A DNA stretch of 20,771 nucleotides from CAZAMT01 sp964486145 (GCA_964486145.1 CAZAMT010000039.1:1-20771); one strand, 5' to 3'; counted from the first letter of the stretch, positions 7,724 to 15,359 are shown. Translations and numbers: made by a program. Notes: generated by a model not told the origin, from the letters alone.

Positions 7724-8443
7724 ATGGGTTATCAAAATACAATCGATATTTTATTAAACGACACAGAAGATTTAAAGGAATTATTGCTATATGTAAAAGA
7801 TAAAGATAAAATTTCTGCCATCGAGGTTGATCTTGCCATGGACAAGATGCGCCAGATGTACGACAAATTTCGCAACTTGCAAAAAGTGGAAACATCGGAT
7901 GCACAGGAAACACCCCCGGGGCGCCAGGTTAGTGACGAAAGTGTGGTATCAGGGACATCAGATGCTCCTGAAAAGCTGAAACCTGAGAATGAAACAACAG
8001 AAGAACCTCCTGCCATTGCAGAAAGACCTGTTGAAAAAGAAGATTTTGAAGTACGACCAAAAACACAACAACAACCTCCAATTACAGAGGAAGAAATGGC
8101 CATGACACTGGGAGATAAATATAAATCTATATCCGATTCGCTCAACGATCACATGGGAAAAAGTAAGAAAACCAGTGATATCGCTTCAAAATACCAGTCG
8201 AAACCAATAAAAAACATTCATACAGCCATTGGATTAAACGAAAAGTTTCAGCTTATAAAATCGCTGTTTAAAGGCAACTCCGATCTGTACAATCAAACCA
8301 TAGACACACTCAACCATGCATCTAACTTCAATGAAGCGTACATGTACCTGAATGAAAATTTTAACTGGAATATGGAGGATGCCATGGTAAAACGAATATT
8401 GGATCTTACACGCAGAAAATTCATATCAACCCACGATGAGTAA
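7724..8443 (+). CDS. conserved Bacteroidota-type protein of unknown function
   Basis: A 239-residue soluble protein. Residues 1-55 are helical and acidic/basic. Residues 56-125 are a Pro/Glu/Thr-rich, probably disordered linker. Residues 163-232 form a compact C-terminal domain beginning IHTAIGLNEKFQLIKSLFKG, followed by helices ending near the DLTRRKF segment. I know this C-terminal pattern (TAIGxNxKF..I..LF.G....Y) only as a hypothetical protein of Bacteroidota and will not assign a function. It has no signal peptide or membrane segment. Its last codons overlap rsmI by eight bases (ATGAGTAA), so the two are translationally coupled, which hints at a link to ribosome or RNA biology but does not prove one. 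Confidence 0.82.
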   Translation: MGYQNTIDILLNDTEDLKELLLYVKDKDKISAIEVDLAMDKMRQMYDKFRNLQKVETSDAQETPPGRQVSDESVVSGTSDAPEKLKPENETTEEPPAIAERPVEKEDFEVRPKTQQQPPITEEEMAMTLGDKYKSISDSLNDHMGKSKKTSDIASKYQSKPIKNIHTAIGLNEKFQLIKSLFKGNSDLYNQTIDTLNHASNFNEAYMYLNENFNWNMEDAMVKRILDLTRRKFISTHDE

Positions 8444-9110
8444 GTTGTACCTGGTACCAACGCCTGTAGGTAATTTAAAGGACATCACCCTGCGCGCGGT
8501 GGACATTTTAAAGGCTGTTGATTACATACTGACCGAAGATACCAGAAAGTCAGGCATTTTGCTTAAGCATTTTGAAATTAAAAATCAGTTACGCTCCTAC
8601 CACAAATTCAACGAACATAAAATTCTGGAAAGCATCGTCGGAGATCTCAAAACCGACAAAAGCCTGGCCCTCATCACAGATGCCGGGACTCCTGGAATTT
8701 CGGATCCGGGGTTTCTCATTGTCAGGGAATGTGTTAAAGAAAAAATAGAGGTGGAAACCCTGCCCGGAGCAACTGCTTTTGTCCCCGCCCTGGTCAATTC
8801 CGGCATCCCGTGCGACAGGTTTGTTTTTGAGGGATTTCTTCCGCAAAAGAAAGGCAGAAATTCACGTTTGGATGTTTTAAAAAACGAGCAGCGAACCATG
8901 GTGTTTTATGAATCTCCCTTTCGAATTAAAAAAACCCTGGAGCAATTCTCTGAAATTTTTGGCCATCACCGGAAGGTGAGTATCTCAAGAGAAATAAGCA
9001 AAATACACGAAGAAACCATCCGGGGAAATTTCCTTCAGGTGCTGGAAGCATTGAAAGACAGAACATTGAAGGGTGAAATGGTCATTGTGGTTGAGGGATT
9101 GAACGATTAG
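8436..9110 (+). CDS. rsmI: 16S rRNA (cytidine-1402-2'-O)-methyltransferase
   Basis: A 224-residue SAM-dependent tetrapyrrole-methylase-fold enzyme that 2'-O-methylates C1402 in the decoding site of 16S rRNA. Diagnostic motifs are LYLVPTPVGNLKDITLRA (4-21), TEDTRKS (34-40), LITDAGTPGISDPG (79-92), LPGATAFVPALVNSG (104-118), FEGFLPQKKG (131-140) and the ESPFRI segment (159-164). The C-terminus stops at KGEMVIVVEG, without the extra domain of the 286-residue E. coli enzyme, which is normal in this phylum. The start is fixed by the eight-base overlap with the preceding gene. Confidence 0.96.
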   Translation: MSKLYLVPTPVGNLKDITLRAVDILKAVDYILTEDTRKSGILLKHFEIKNQLRSYHKFNEHKILESIVGDLKTDKSLALITDAGTPGISDPGFLIVRECVKEKIEVETLPGATAFVPALVNSGIPCDRFVFEGFLPQKKGRNSRLDVLKNEQRTMVFYESPFRIKKTLEQFSEIFGHHRKVSISREISKIHEETIRGNFLQVLEALKDRTLKGEMVIVVEGLND

Positions 9111-9131
9111 TCCTTCAATGCATTGATCATT

Positions 9132-9275
9132 CCCGGCTATGGTTGGTTTGGCAAATCCACGTGAAACCAAACCAGTCAACCCGATGAAACCTCTGAGCGA
9201 GGCATTATCCAAGGATAAAATACTTCCTGCCAAATAAGTTACAGGCCGTGTATCTGCTGCAGAAAGATAACCGGG
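9132..9275 (-). ncRNA. candidate structured RNA, five-way junction
   Basis: Between the convergent genes rsmI and the sigma-54 regulator, the minus strand folds into a closed multibranch structure. P1 pairs 9275-9267 with 9140-9132 (9 bp). P2 pairs 9266-9259 with 9230-9223 (8 bp) and carries an inner helix 9255-9249/9243-9237 with one A.A mismatch and loop CGGCC. P3 is 9218-9205 (UUAUC, CUUG loop, GAUAA). P4 is 9203-9189 (GCCUC, loop GCUCA, GAGGU). P5 is 9181-9141 (4 bp, a 4-base bulge, 7 bp plus one wobble). Almost no base between helices is free. Four pairs (9270/9137, 9263/9226, 9203/9189, 9166/9152) are G.U on the minus strand but C.A on the plus strand, so the transcript should be minus. 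It starts one base after the regulator's stop codon, so it may be processed from that mRNA or have its own promoter. I do not recognise the family. Confidence 0.55.
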
Positions 9276-9276
9276 T

Positions 9277-10641
9277 TTAGTTGGAGGAAATGGCTTTTAA
9301 ATCAATGTTGTATTGTTTGATCTTGTTGTACAATGTCTTTCTGTCAATATTCAGTTTTTTGGCAGCCTTCGTTTTATTATAACTAACCTCACTCAGTGTA
9401 TCTAAAATAAGTTTCTTTTCTGCCTCATGTGAAGCCTCTTTCAAACCGCCATCTGCAAGATTCAAATTTACTTCAGACAAATTGGAAGTACGGATATTTT
9501 TAATTTCTTCCGGCAATTGTTCAATTGTAATTGTATCATTTTCAGCAAGTAGCACACTTCGTTTGATGACGTTTCTCAATTCCCTCAAATTACCAAACCA
9601 GGGGTAATTTTGCATAACTTCAATAACAGAGGCATCAAATTTATTTACATTTTTATCCAGTTCTTCATTGGCACTCAACATAAAGTGGTTTGCAAAAATG
9701 AGGATATCTTCTTTTCTTTCGCGCAGGGGAGGAATGTTGATTTTAAATTCATTTAAACGGTGATACAGGTCTTCCCGAAAATATCCTTCCTTTACGGATT
9801 CAAACATATCTTCGTTTGATGCAGCAATGATACGTACATCAATGTCAATATTTTTTGTGTCACCAACCCTGGTAATCACTCTCTCCTGCAATACCCGCAG
9901 CAACCGTACCTGAATGTTGTGTGTGAGGTTTCCTATTTCGTCAAGAAAAAGTGTACCCCCGTTTGCTGCTTCAAACACACCTTTTTTATCATTTACTGCA
10001 CCTGTAAAGGATCCTTTGATATGACCAAACAGTTCTGAATTGGCCAAATCTTTTGGTATAGCACCGCAATCAACAGCAAGGAAGGGTTGTTTTTTTCTTT
10101 TGCTTTTCAAATGTATGGATCGGGCAACATATTCCTTACCTGATCCCGTTTCTCCGGTAATAAGTACAGACATATTGGTATCCGCGACCAAATCAGCCAT
10201 TTTAATTACTTCCCTGAATTTAGCGCTATCCCCAATAATGAATTTCTCATCATAGTCAGATGTTGCAGAACCCGATGACTTTTTTTGTTTTGTTAATTTT
10301 TTAATTAAATGCAGAATTTCGTCCTGATGAAGTGGTTTTGTGATATAATCTTTTGCTCCGGCTTTCATTAGTTTAACGGCAAGACGAACATCGGCATACG
10401 CTGTAATGATGATAACATTGGATACGGGGTTACTGCTTTTTATGGACTTTAGCATTTCAAGGCCGTCACTATCGGGAAGTCGATAATCACAAAGAACTAC
10501 ATCAAATTCTTTATTCTTCAATTTTTGTCTTGCCGTAGCCGCTGAGAAAGCAACATCTGTTTCGAACCCATTATCATTTAGTAACTTCTCAAGGATATCA
10601 CAGATAAAAGTATCATCATCAATTACTAATATTCTTTTCAT
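9277..10641 (-). CDS. sigma-54-dependent response regulator (NtrC/AtoC family)
   Basis: A 454-residue enhancer-binding protein. A receiver domain (1-120) has acidic residues Asp8-Asp10, phospho-acceptor Asp52, Thr80 and Lys102. An AAA+ domain (about 134-375) has Walker A GETGSGKE (163-170), the sigma-54 contact loop GSFTGA (210-215, a common variant of GAFTGA), Walker B LFLDEIG (231-237) and the R-finger region. A Fis-type helix-turn-helix (about 420-445, KTKAAKKLNIDRKTLYNKIK) ends the protein. When phosphorylated it should oligomerise, hydrolyse ATP and open promoters bound by sigma-54 RNA polymerase. The hybrid kinase with an Hpt domain lies 218 bases upstream on the same strand and is the natural phosphodonor. 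A sigma-54-type promoter occurs in this window at 834-849. Confidence 0.94.
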   Translation of the reverse strand: MKRILVIDDDTFICDILEKLLNDNGFETDVAFSAATARQKLKNKEFDVVLCDYRLPDSDGLEMLKSIKSSNPVSNVIIITAYADVRLAVKLMKAGAKDYITKPLHQDEILHLIKKLTKQKKSSGSATSDYDEKFIIGDSAKFREVIKMADLVADTNMSVLITGETGSGKEYVARSIHLKSKRKKQPFLAVDCGAIPKDLANSELFGHIKGSFTGAVNDKKGVFEAANGGTLFLDEIGNLTHNIQVRLLRVLQERVITRVGDTKNIDIDVRIIAASNEDMFESVKEGYFREDLYHRLNEFKINIPPLRERKEDILIFANHFMLSANEELDKNVNKFDASVIEVMQNYPWFGNLRELRNVIKRSVLLAENDTITIEQLPEEIKNIRTSNLSEVNLNLADGGLKEASHEAEKKLILDTLSEVSYNKTKAAKKLNIDRKTLYNKIKQYNIDLKAISSN

Positions 10642-10859
10642 AAAAAATAGCCGTGTATAATATATTGTTTTTCCAGTTAAACTTTTTTTCTCGCGATAAA
10701 TACGTGCCGGTAATCAATAAATTGTGATTCAAATATTCTTTTTTTACATGAACCGTTATACCGATTCAATTACATTTTAATAAATACCCCAAGTTAAACT
10801 ATAAACAGTTTAAAACGAAAAAAGATAAATAAAAATGTATACAACCATGAATATACAAT
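10642..10859 (-). other. 218-base intergenic region with repeated TTAAACT sites
   Basis: The gap separates the hybrid kinase gene from the sigma-54 regulator. It holds no ORF. I see no convincing TAnnTTTG box. It contains the nine-base word AGTTAAACT twice (10675-10683 and 10792-10800) and an inverted copy AGTTTAA (10807-10813). A GGCACG word occurs at 10704-10709 (minus) but lacks a matching -12 box. Confidence 0.4.
10794..10813 (-). terminator. AT-rich hairpin after the hybrid kinase gene
   Basis: TTAAACT (10794-10800) and AGTTTAA (10807-10813) are a perfect seven-base inverted repeat around a six-base spacer, 46 bases after the stop of the hybrid kinase. The stem has only one G-C pair and no U-run follows, so it may equally be an operator for the regulator gene. 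Confidence 0.25.
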
Positions 10860-13724
10860 TTAATTTTCAATAATTTCCTCCTCCAGATTATGAATTAAAT
10901 CACTAACTTCAGTTTGAAGGTGATCTATCATTTCACTCACATTTATATCTCCCTTCGATTTCAAGGTTTTATCTTCAATTTTTTTCAATTTATCAACTAT
11001 ATGATTGATTCCAAAAAACCTAAATGATGAAATCATTTTATGAGCTGTCTCTCCCAATCGCTTCCATTCGTTCGAATCCCGGTACATTAACATTTTATCC
11101 ATCCCGGTTGAAACATTTTGCATAAACGAATAAATCATCTTATTGAAAAATCCGGCATCACCTTTTGATACCTTTAAAAGGTCGTTCAGATCATATTTTT
11201 TTCCGTGAGCGTCAAAATGTAAATCCGGTTGATTGTTATTTTTTTCTTCAGCATTCACCTGTTCATTCGCCGAAATTCCGAGAATATTACAAATTTTATT
11301 AAATAGTTCCTGTTCCCTGAAAGGTTTTAATACATAATCCTGCATTCCTGATGAAAGGTATTTTTCCACATCCGATTTGATAACATTTGCAGTAACAGCT
11401 ATAATTTTTATATCGTGATTGGGGTTATTGCGTTGTGATCGTAAGTATTTTGTCACATCTATACCACTGACCTTGGGCATGTGTATGTCAAGAAGGATCA
11501 GGTCATACGTATTTTTGTTCAATTTTTTTATTGCTACTTCTCCATCTTCTGCCAAATCAAATACCACGTTCCAGCTTTTCAATATAGTTTCACCCAGAAA
11601 ACGGTTTGTCTCATCGTCATCAACCAGCAAAACCTTTGTGCCTTCAATAAGTTTTATATCAACATAATCCATTTCATGGCTATTGTTAATATCGTTATCG
11701 TTACCTTTTGCAAGAACAAGTTCAATTTCAAATTCAGTACCGATATTTTTGATGCTGTTTACAGAAATTTCACCTCCATACAAATCCACAAGTTTTTTAC
11801 AAATGCTCAGACCCAAACCAGAACCACCGAATTTCCGGGTCAATGAAGCATCTTCCTGACTAAATTCCTTGAATATATTGGGAAGTTCATTTTCCGCGAT
11901 TCCAATTCCCGTATCTTTGACTTTTAAAGACAACCGGATTTTGTCTTCAAGGTCTTCCTTCACGCTTCCAATAAGTGAAACTGATCCAAAATTTGTAAAT
12001 TTTATTGCATTGCTCACAAGGTTAATCAGGATCTGTTTTAGACGCAGGGCATCACCAATCAGCACTTTGGGTACCCTTTCCTCGACATAATGGATAAACT
12101 CAACATTTTTCTTATCGGCCCGAATCTTAAATAATTCGTGAACTTCTTCAAATACTTTGCGAACATCAAATGGAGCTTTCTCAATAACCACTTTACCAAC
12201 CTCAATTTTAAAGAGAATCAGTATTTCATTTACAATGGATAGTAAATGATTGGAAGAACTGAGAATCAGGTCATTGAATTTTTGTTGATTTTCAGATAAT
12301 TCGGTCTTATCCAACTGTTCGGAGAAGCCAATAATGGCATTTAGCGGTGTTCGTATCTCATGGCTAATGTTTGCTAAAAACTCTGATTTTGCACGATTGG
12401 CACTTTCGGCCTCCTCTTTAGCTTTTCTTAAATCCTCTTCCACCAGTTTCTCTTCGGTAATATTCTGCAATAGAATCATACCGGCATAGACTTCTCCGTC
12501 AGTGTTCTTTAGTGGAATGGCATCAACAAAATAATTATCTCTGTCAATTCGAATTTCCCTGGATTTAAATTTCCCCTCAATGGCTGATTCATACAATGGC
12601 AGAAAAAGCTTCCGTGTCTTCCTGTTGTACGCCTCATTCACGGATAAACCAATATATTCTGACAGGTTCAGACCATGTTTTTCATGTTCATTACCTGCCA
12701 CCAGGATGTATTCCATATCTTTATTATAAACGTAAACATCCATTCCCGGCAGATTATGGGTAAGAGTTTTGTAAATTTGTTCATTCCACCGTAATTCTTT
12801 TTCAATATTTAAACGATCGGTAACATCGTATGCAACGATCAAAGCTGTATTTACCTTATTTATTTCAAATGCTTCATCAGCCGAACATTCAATGTATCGT
12901 ATTTCCTTTTCATTTTGTCCAAACCTGAAAATAAAATTAATTCCCTCCCCTTTGTGAAACAAGTTATCCAGTTTCCCAAAAAAAATTTTTTGATCCTTTG
13001 AAAAGATGAAGTCCGATACAGAAAGATTCCCGAATTCCTCTGAATTGATATTAAAAAGATTTAAAAATGAAGAATTTGCATAACACAAGGTTCCTGATTC
13101 ATCTACTTCCAGAAGGAGTAAACTTTGGTTTTCAGCTATTCGGTTGTATTTGCTGGTAGTTAACTTAAGCGAAGATTCTGTATTTATACGATCAGTAACA
13201 TTCTGTATGGCCGCCCTGTACGTTTTTCCTTCTTCATCGGAAGGTGTCATGGATATATCAATAAATACATCTATGTTGTTTTCCTCCGAATCAATAATTC
13301 GCAATTCGGATTTATATACATCATTTAAAGTTTTTAATGCAAAAATTTGATCCTTGAATTTTTGCCTGAATTCAATTGGTACAAAATCAAGCAGTTTTTT
13401 TGACCCAATCTGCTTCCTTGAAGCTTTCAACAGGGACAACGCGGCCTGGTTGATATCCAGTATATTGAAATCATCATCAAAGGTAACAAAGCCAATGGGT
13501 GTCTTTTGATATAGATCTTCATACCTGCCTTTTGTTTCCTCAAGATCTTTCTTATTTTGTTGAAGTTCCCTGACCTTGTTTTTCAGTTCGGTATTCTCAG
13601 TTTCAAGTTGTTTTAAGACATTCTTAATCTGGTTAACTTTTGATGAATGATCATTCCCTTTTAGTAGATCCAACCATTCAAGTGCATTCTTCAACTGTAC
13701 CATGCTTTGATCCTGAACTTTCAT
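10860..13724 (-). CDS. soluble hybrid histidine kinase, PAS-HisKA-HATPase-REC-Hpt
   Basis: A 954-residue phosphorelay kinase with no transmembrane segment, hence a cytoplasmic sensor. Order: a coiled coil (about 28-70), three or four PAS-type modules (about 66-180, 190-305, 315-425), HisKA with His455 in SHEIRTP, a HATPase domain with N-box residues Asn568 and Asn572, DTGIGI (604-609) and GGSGLGLS (633-640), a receiver (695-815) with Asp746 and Lys800, and a C-terminal Hpt domain (about 850-950) with His895 in TAHKMISSF. The complete route His455 to Asp746 to His895 can pass phosphate to an external receiver; the sigma-54 regulator just downstream (Asp52) is the best candidate. The signals sensed are unknown; the PAS domains show no obvious heme or flavin motif to my eye. 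Confidence 0.92.
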   Translation of the reverse strand: MKVQDQSMVQLKNALEWLDLLKGNDHSSKVNQIKNVLKQLETENTELKNKVRELQQNKKDLEETKGRYEDLYQKTPIGFVTFDDDFNILDINQAALSLLKASRKQIGSKKLLDFVPIEFRQKFKDQIFALKTLNDVYKSELRIIDSEENNIDVFIDISMTPSDEEGKTYRAAIQNVTDRINTESSLKLTTSKYNRIAENQSLLLLEVDESGTLCYANSSFLNLFNINSEEFGNLSVSDFIFSKDQKIFFGKLDNLFHKGEGINFIFRFGQNEKEIRYIECSADEAFEINKVNTALIVAYDVTDRLNIEKELRWNEQIYKTLTHNLPGMDVYVYNKDMEYILVAGNEHEKHGLNLSEYIGLSVNEAYNRKTRKLFLPLYESAIEGKFKSREIRIDRDNYFVDAIPLKNTDGEVYAGMILLQNITEEKLVEEDLRKAKEEAESANRAKSEFLANISHEIRTPLNAIIGFSEQLDKTELSENQQKFNDLILSSSNHLLSIVNEILILFKIEVGKVVIEKAPFDVRKVFEEVHELFKIRADKKNVEFIHYVEERVPKVLIGDALRLKQILINLVSNAIKFTNFGSVSLIGSVKEDLEDKIRLSLKVKDTGIGIAENELPNIFKEFSQEDASLTRKFGGSGLGLSICKKLVDLYGGEISVNSIKNIGTEFEIELVLAKGNDNDINNSHEMDYVDIKLIEGTKVLLVDDDETNRFLGETILKSWNVVFDLAEDGEVAIKKLNKNTYDLILLDIHMPKVSGIDVTKYLRSQRNNPNHDIKIIAVTANVIKSDVEKYLSSGMQDYVLKPFREQELFNKICNILGISANEQVNAEEKNNNQPDLHFDAHGKKYDLNDLLKVSKGDAGFFNKMIYSFMQNVSTGMDKMLMYRDSNEWKRLGETAHKMISSFRFFGINHIVDKLKKIEDKTLKSKGDINVSEMIDHLQTEVSDLIHNLEEEIIEN

Positions 13725-13809
13725 TGAGTGCGGTAATTTCGAATTTCGTTATGCAGTTTATGCTTTATGATCACCTAATTTCGTAGTTTTTATAGTAAAA
13801 GGAGTCCAT

Positions 13810-13825
13810 TTCTAATACCGTGCCA
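13810..13825 (-). promoter_or_regulatory. partial sigma-54-like promoter of the hybrid kinase
   Basis: On the minus strand the site reads TGGCACG-GTAT-TAGAA. The -24 box is a perfect consensus and the spacing is right, but the -12 box matches only three of five positions and has GA in place of the essential GC. It would place a start about 75 bases before the ATG at 13724. Weak as it stands. Confidence 0.2.
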
Positions 13826-13837
13826 TTAACCCAATCA

Positions 13838-13845
13838 CAAATGTA
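13838..13845 (-). promoter_or_regulatory. candidate -7 element of the hybrid kinase
   Basis: The minus strand reads TACATTTG, an exact TAnnTTTG match, about 115 bases upstream of the kinase start. No TTG/TTTG is found at the -33 position. Confidence 0.3.
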
Positions 13846-13888
13846 TTACATCAAATTGTTACCTTTTTAAAAAACCAGTACATCAGTA

Positions 13889-13902
13889 ATAAACCGGTTT
13901 AT
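13889..13902. repeat. 14-base perfect palindrome
   Basis: ATAAACCGGTTTAT is fully self-complementary. It lies upstream of the candidate kinase promoters and far upstream of the lipoprotein, a suitable place for a dimeric regulator to bind. Confidence 0.5.
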
Positions 13903-14003
13903 AAAAAATAAATCCTTTCTGTAGTAAACATGAAGAGGACGGCTTATGGTCATTACGTCAATTTATGTTCGTTCATGCGTAGAGTTTCTTCCACATATTT
14001 ATT

Positions 14004-14019
14004 GTAGATTAAATTCTAC
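14004..14019. repeat. inverted repeat GTAGA-N6-TCTAC
   Basis: Five-base arms around the spacer TTAAAT. It could be an operator half-site pair or a small hairpin in the lipoprotein leader. Confidence 0.4.
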
Positions 14020-14030
14020 ATTTCACCGAA

Positions 14031-14082
14031 TGAGTGGCGTAAAATGCTTACATTCTCTTCGTCGATTGAGCGTAACCACTCA
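14031..14082. repeat. inverted repeat TGAGTGG / CCACTCA
   Basis: Seven-base arms at 14031-14037 and 14076-14082 enclose 38 bases that include a smaller hairpin (GTAA-N5-TTAC). In RNA this would form a branched stem. Confidence 0.4.
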
Positions 14083-14104
14083 ATTTGGGTTTGATTTTAT
14101 CTCA

Positions 14105-14124
14105 TTGTACTCAAACATGTACAA
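14105..14124. repeat. inverted repeat TTGTAC-N8-GTACAA
   Basis: Perfect six-base arms with an eight-base loop, about 135 bases before the lipoprotein start. Confidence 0.4.
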
Positions 14125-14258
14125 GCAATAATTGTTTCAATGGTATGAGATAATAAATATTATTAACTCCAAATGACACAAATAACCTGGCTTAATAATG
14201 TTTATGCAAGGAGATGAAAATGTAAGTAATAAAATATCAATTTATTAAGACTGAATGT

Positions 14259-15359
14259 ATGCAAAAGTATAAAAACATTATCCGACTGGTGAATATTCTA
14301 TCCATCCTGCTTTTTTCATGCAATAGCGATGAAAGTAATGAAAACGGTAATGGTTCGACAAACTATTCAGAATTGAACATACCTGTATCCGAAAGCTGGA
14401 ATATATCTTCCCAGGATCCGGTTATTTCATTGGGAGATACCATCAATAATGCTCAGTGGAATTTCCCATCTGTTATTTTTGAAAACGAAAAATTTATCAT
14501 GTTCCTGTCTGCGAATGTTGGTGATTTTGGAGAAGAGGTTGTTCCATTCAGGGCAGAATCAAGCAATGGAAGCAATTGGGACATTCATAAAAACTCACTT
14601 CTTGCAAGTGATCGTGATCCCACTTCCATCGATTTTAATGGAATTGAATCCCCCACGGTTGTGCGATTTAACGGGTTATACCATATGTACTACACCGCCG
14701 TACCTCAAAACATCGTTGGTTCAGTGTCCATAGGGCATGCCACTTCGGAAAATGGAATCGACTGGATGAAAGATCAAAATAACCCCGTTCTTGCGCCCTC
14801 CGGTGAAATAGCAGAATGGAATGGAATCCGGGTTGCAGAACCCGGGGCTGTGGTTGTCAATAACAAGCTTTTCCTGTATTTTGCAACCGAAAGTGCCAGT
14901 GGAAGTGATAGTATTCCTGCCAACACCTCATCCATTGGATTATCCATTTCGTCTGACGGGTATCAGTTTGGGCCACAACAGCAAATACTCACGGTTGAAT
15001 TGCCCTATTCGTATGCAGATGGTTTCACCGGATATGGCTCCCCTGCAGCAATTTATTATAATGGAAACGTTCACTTGTTTTATGATGTTTTCTACTATAA
15101 CGAGAATGAAAATATCAGCCTGGCCCGGGTGGCTTTGCACCATGCCTCATCCGCCGATGGTGTGGTTGATTGGATTCAGGATCAGGAAGCCATTTTTACA
15201 CGGAATATGTTTTCGTGGGGTAAACGTGAAATACGAGCACCTACTGCTGTTGTTCGTGGAAACTTACTCCATCTGTGGTTTGGAGGTGATGATTTAATTT
15301 CCGATAATTCCAGATGGGGTATTGGATATGCTACAACTAACCTGGATTATCTCGAATAA
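14259..15359 (+). CDS. surface lipoprotein with five-bladed beta-propeller (GH43/32/130-like)
   Basis: A 366-residue exported protein. The N-terminus is a lipoprotein signal (KNIIRLVNILSILLFSC) with lipidated Cys21; the residues after it, NSDESNENGNG, are acidic and polar, as in the export signal that sends Bacteroidota lipoproteins to the cell surface. The body has propeller-blade repeats, each an aromatic-rich 'SPTVVRFNGLYHMYYTA'-type strand set: near 68-85, 130-148, 193-210, 259-278 and 326-342. The exposed acidic pairs IESP (129-132) and AEP (193-195) could be active-site residues. The fold suggests a glycoside hydrolase or phosphorylase of the GH43/GH32/GH130 type, but I cannot assign a catalytic triad. 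It is the only plus-strand gene in the signalling island and may be the effector or cue-processing enzyme for it. Confidence 0.8.
   Translation: MQKYKNIIRLVNILSILLFSCNSDESNENGNGSTNYSELNIPVSESWNISSQDPVISLGDTINNAQWNFPSVIFENEKFIMFLSANVGDFGEEVVPFRAESSNGSNWDIHKNSLLASDRDPTSIDFNGIESPTVVRFNGLYHMYYTAVPQNIVGSVSIGHATSENGIDWMKDQNNPVLAPSGEIAEWNGIRVAEPGAVVVNNKLFLYFATESASGSDSIPANTSSIGLSISSDGYQFGPQQQILTVELPYSYADGFTGYGSPAAIYYNGNVHLFYDVFYYNENENISLARVALHHASSADGVVDWIQDQEAIFTRNMFSWGKREIRAPTAVVRGNLLHLWFGGDDLISDNSRWGIGYATTNLDYLE

Larger units (their letters stand above)
13725..14258. promoter_or_regulatory. 534-base divergent intergenic region with several palindromes
   Basis: The spacer lies between the hybrid kinase (minus) and the lipoprotein (plus) and is long for this compact genome. 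It contains a 14-base perfect palindrome, three further inverted repeats, and two candidate promoter elements for the kinase, each listed separately. I find no credible gene in it; the small open frame at 13946-14131 has no protein-like features. No TAnnTTTG box could be found for the lipoprotein. Confidence 0.5.

Noticed and set aside
7732..8145. 137-codon minus-strand frame opposite the unknown protein gene
   Set aside because: It is a Ser-rich shadow of the Glu/Thr/Pro-rich linker of the plus-strand gene.
8985..9233. Minus-strand open frame over the end of rsmI and the following gap
   Set aside because: Its start is a TTG inside the candidate structured RNA and two-fifths of it is antisense to rsmI. 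The open frame is better explained by the helices of the RNA and the shadow of rsmI.
9132..9275. Simple intrinsic terminator shared by the convergent genes
   Set aside because: There is no U-run on either side and the fold is a closed multibranch structure, not a single hairpin. Termination may still be a side effect.
10698..10709. GGCACG word before the sigma-54 regulator as a sigma-54 promoter
   Set aside because: The bases at the -12 position are TC and the nearest GC is two bases too far away.
13954..14090. Short minus-strand frames in the same gap (reading ...IEWLRSIDEENVSILRHS...)
   Set aside because: They look somewhat protein-like, but are broken by a TAG after about 25 codons, have a TAA just upstream and no start. 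Too short to call a remnant gene.
13946..14131. 61-codon plus-strand frame in the divergent gap
   Set aside because: Composition (Cys, His, Phe and Ser rich, few acidic residues) is unlike a protein, it has no ribosome binding site, and its length comes with the inverted repeats.
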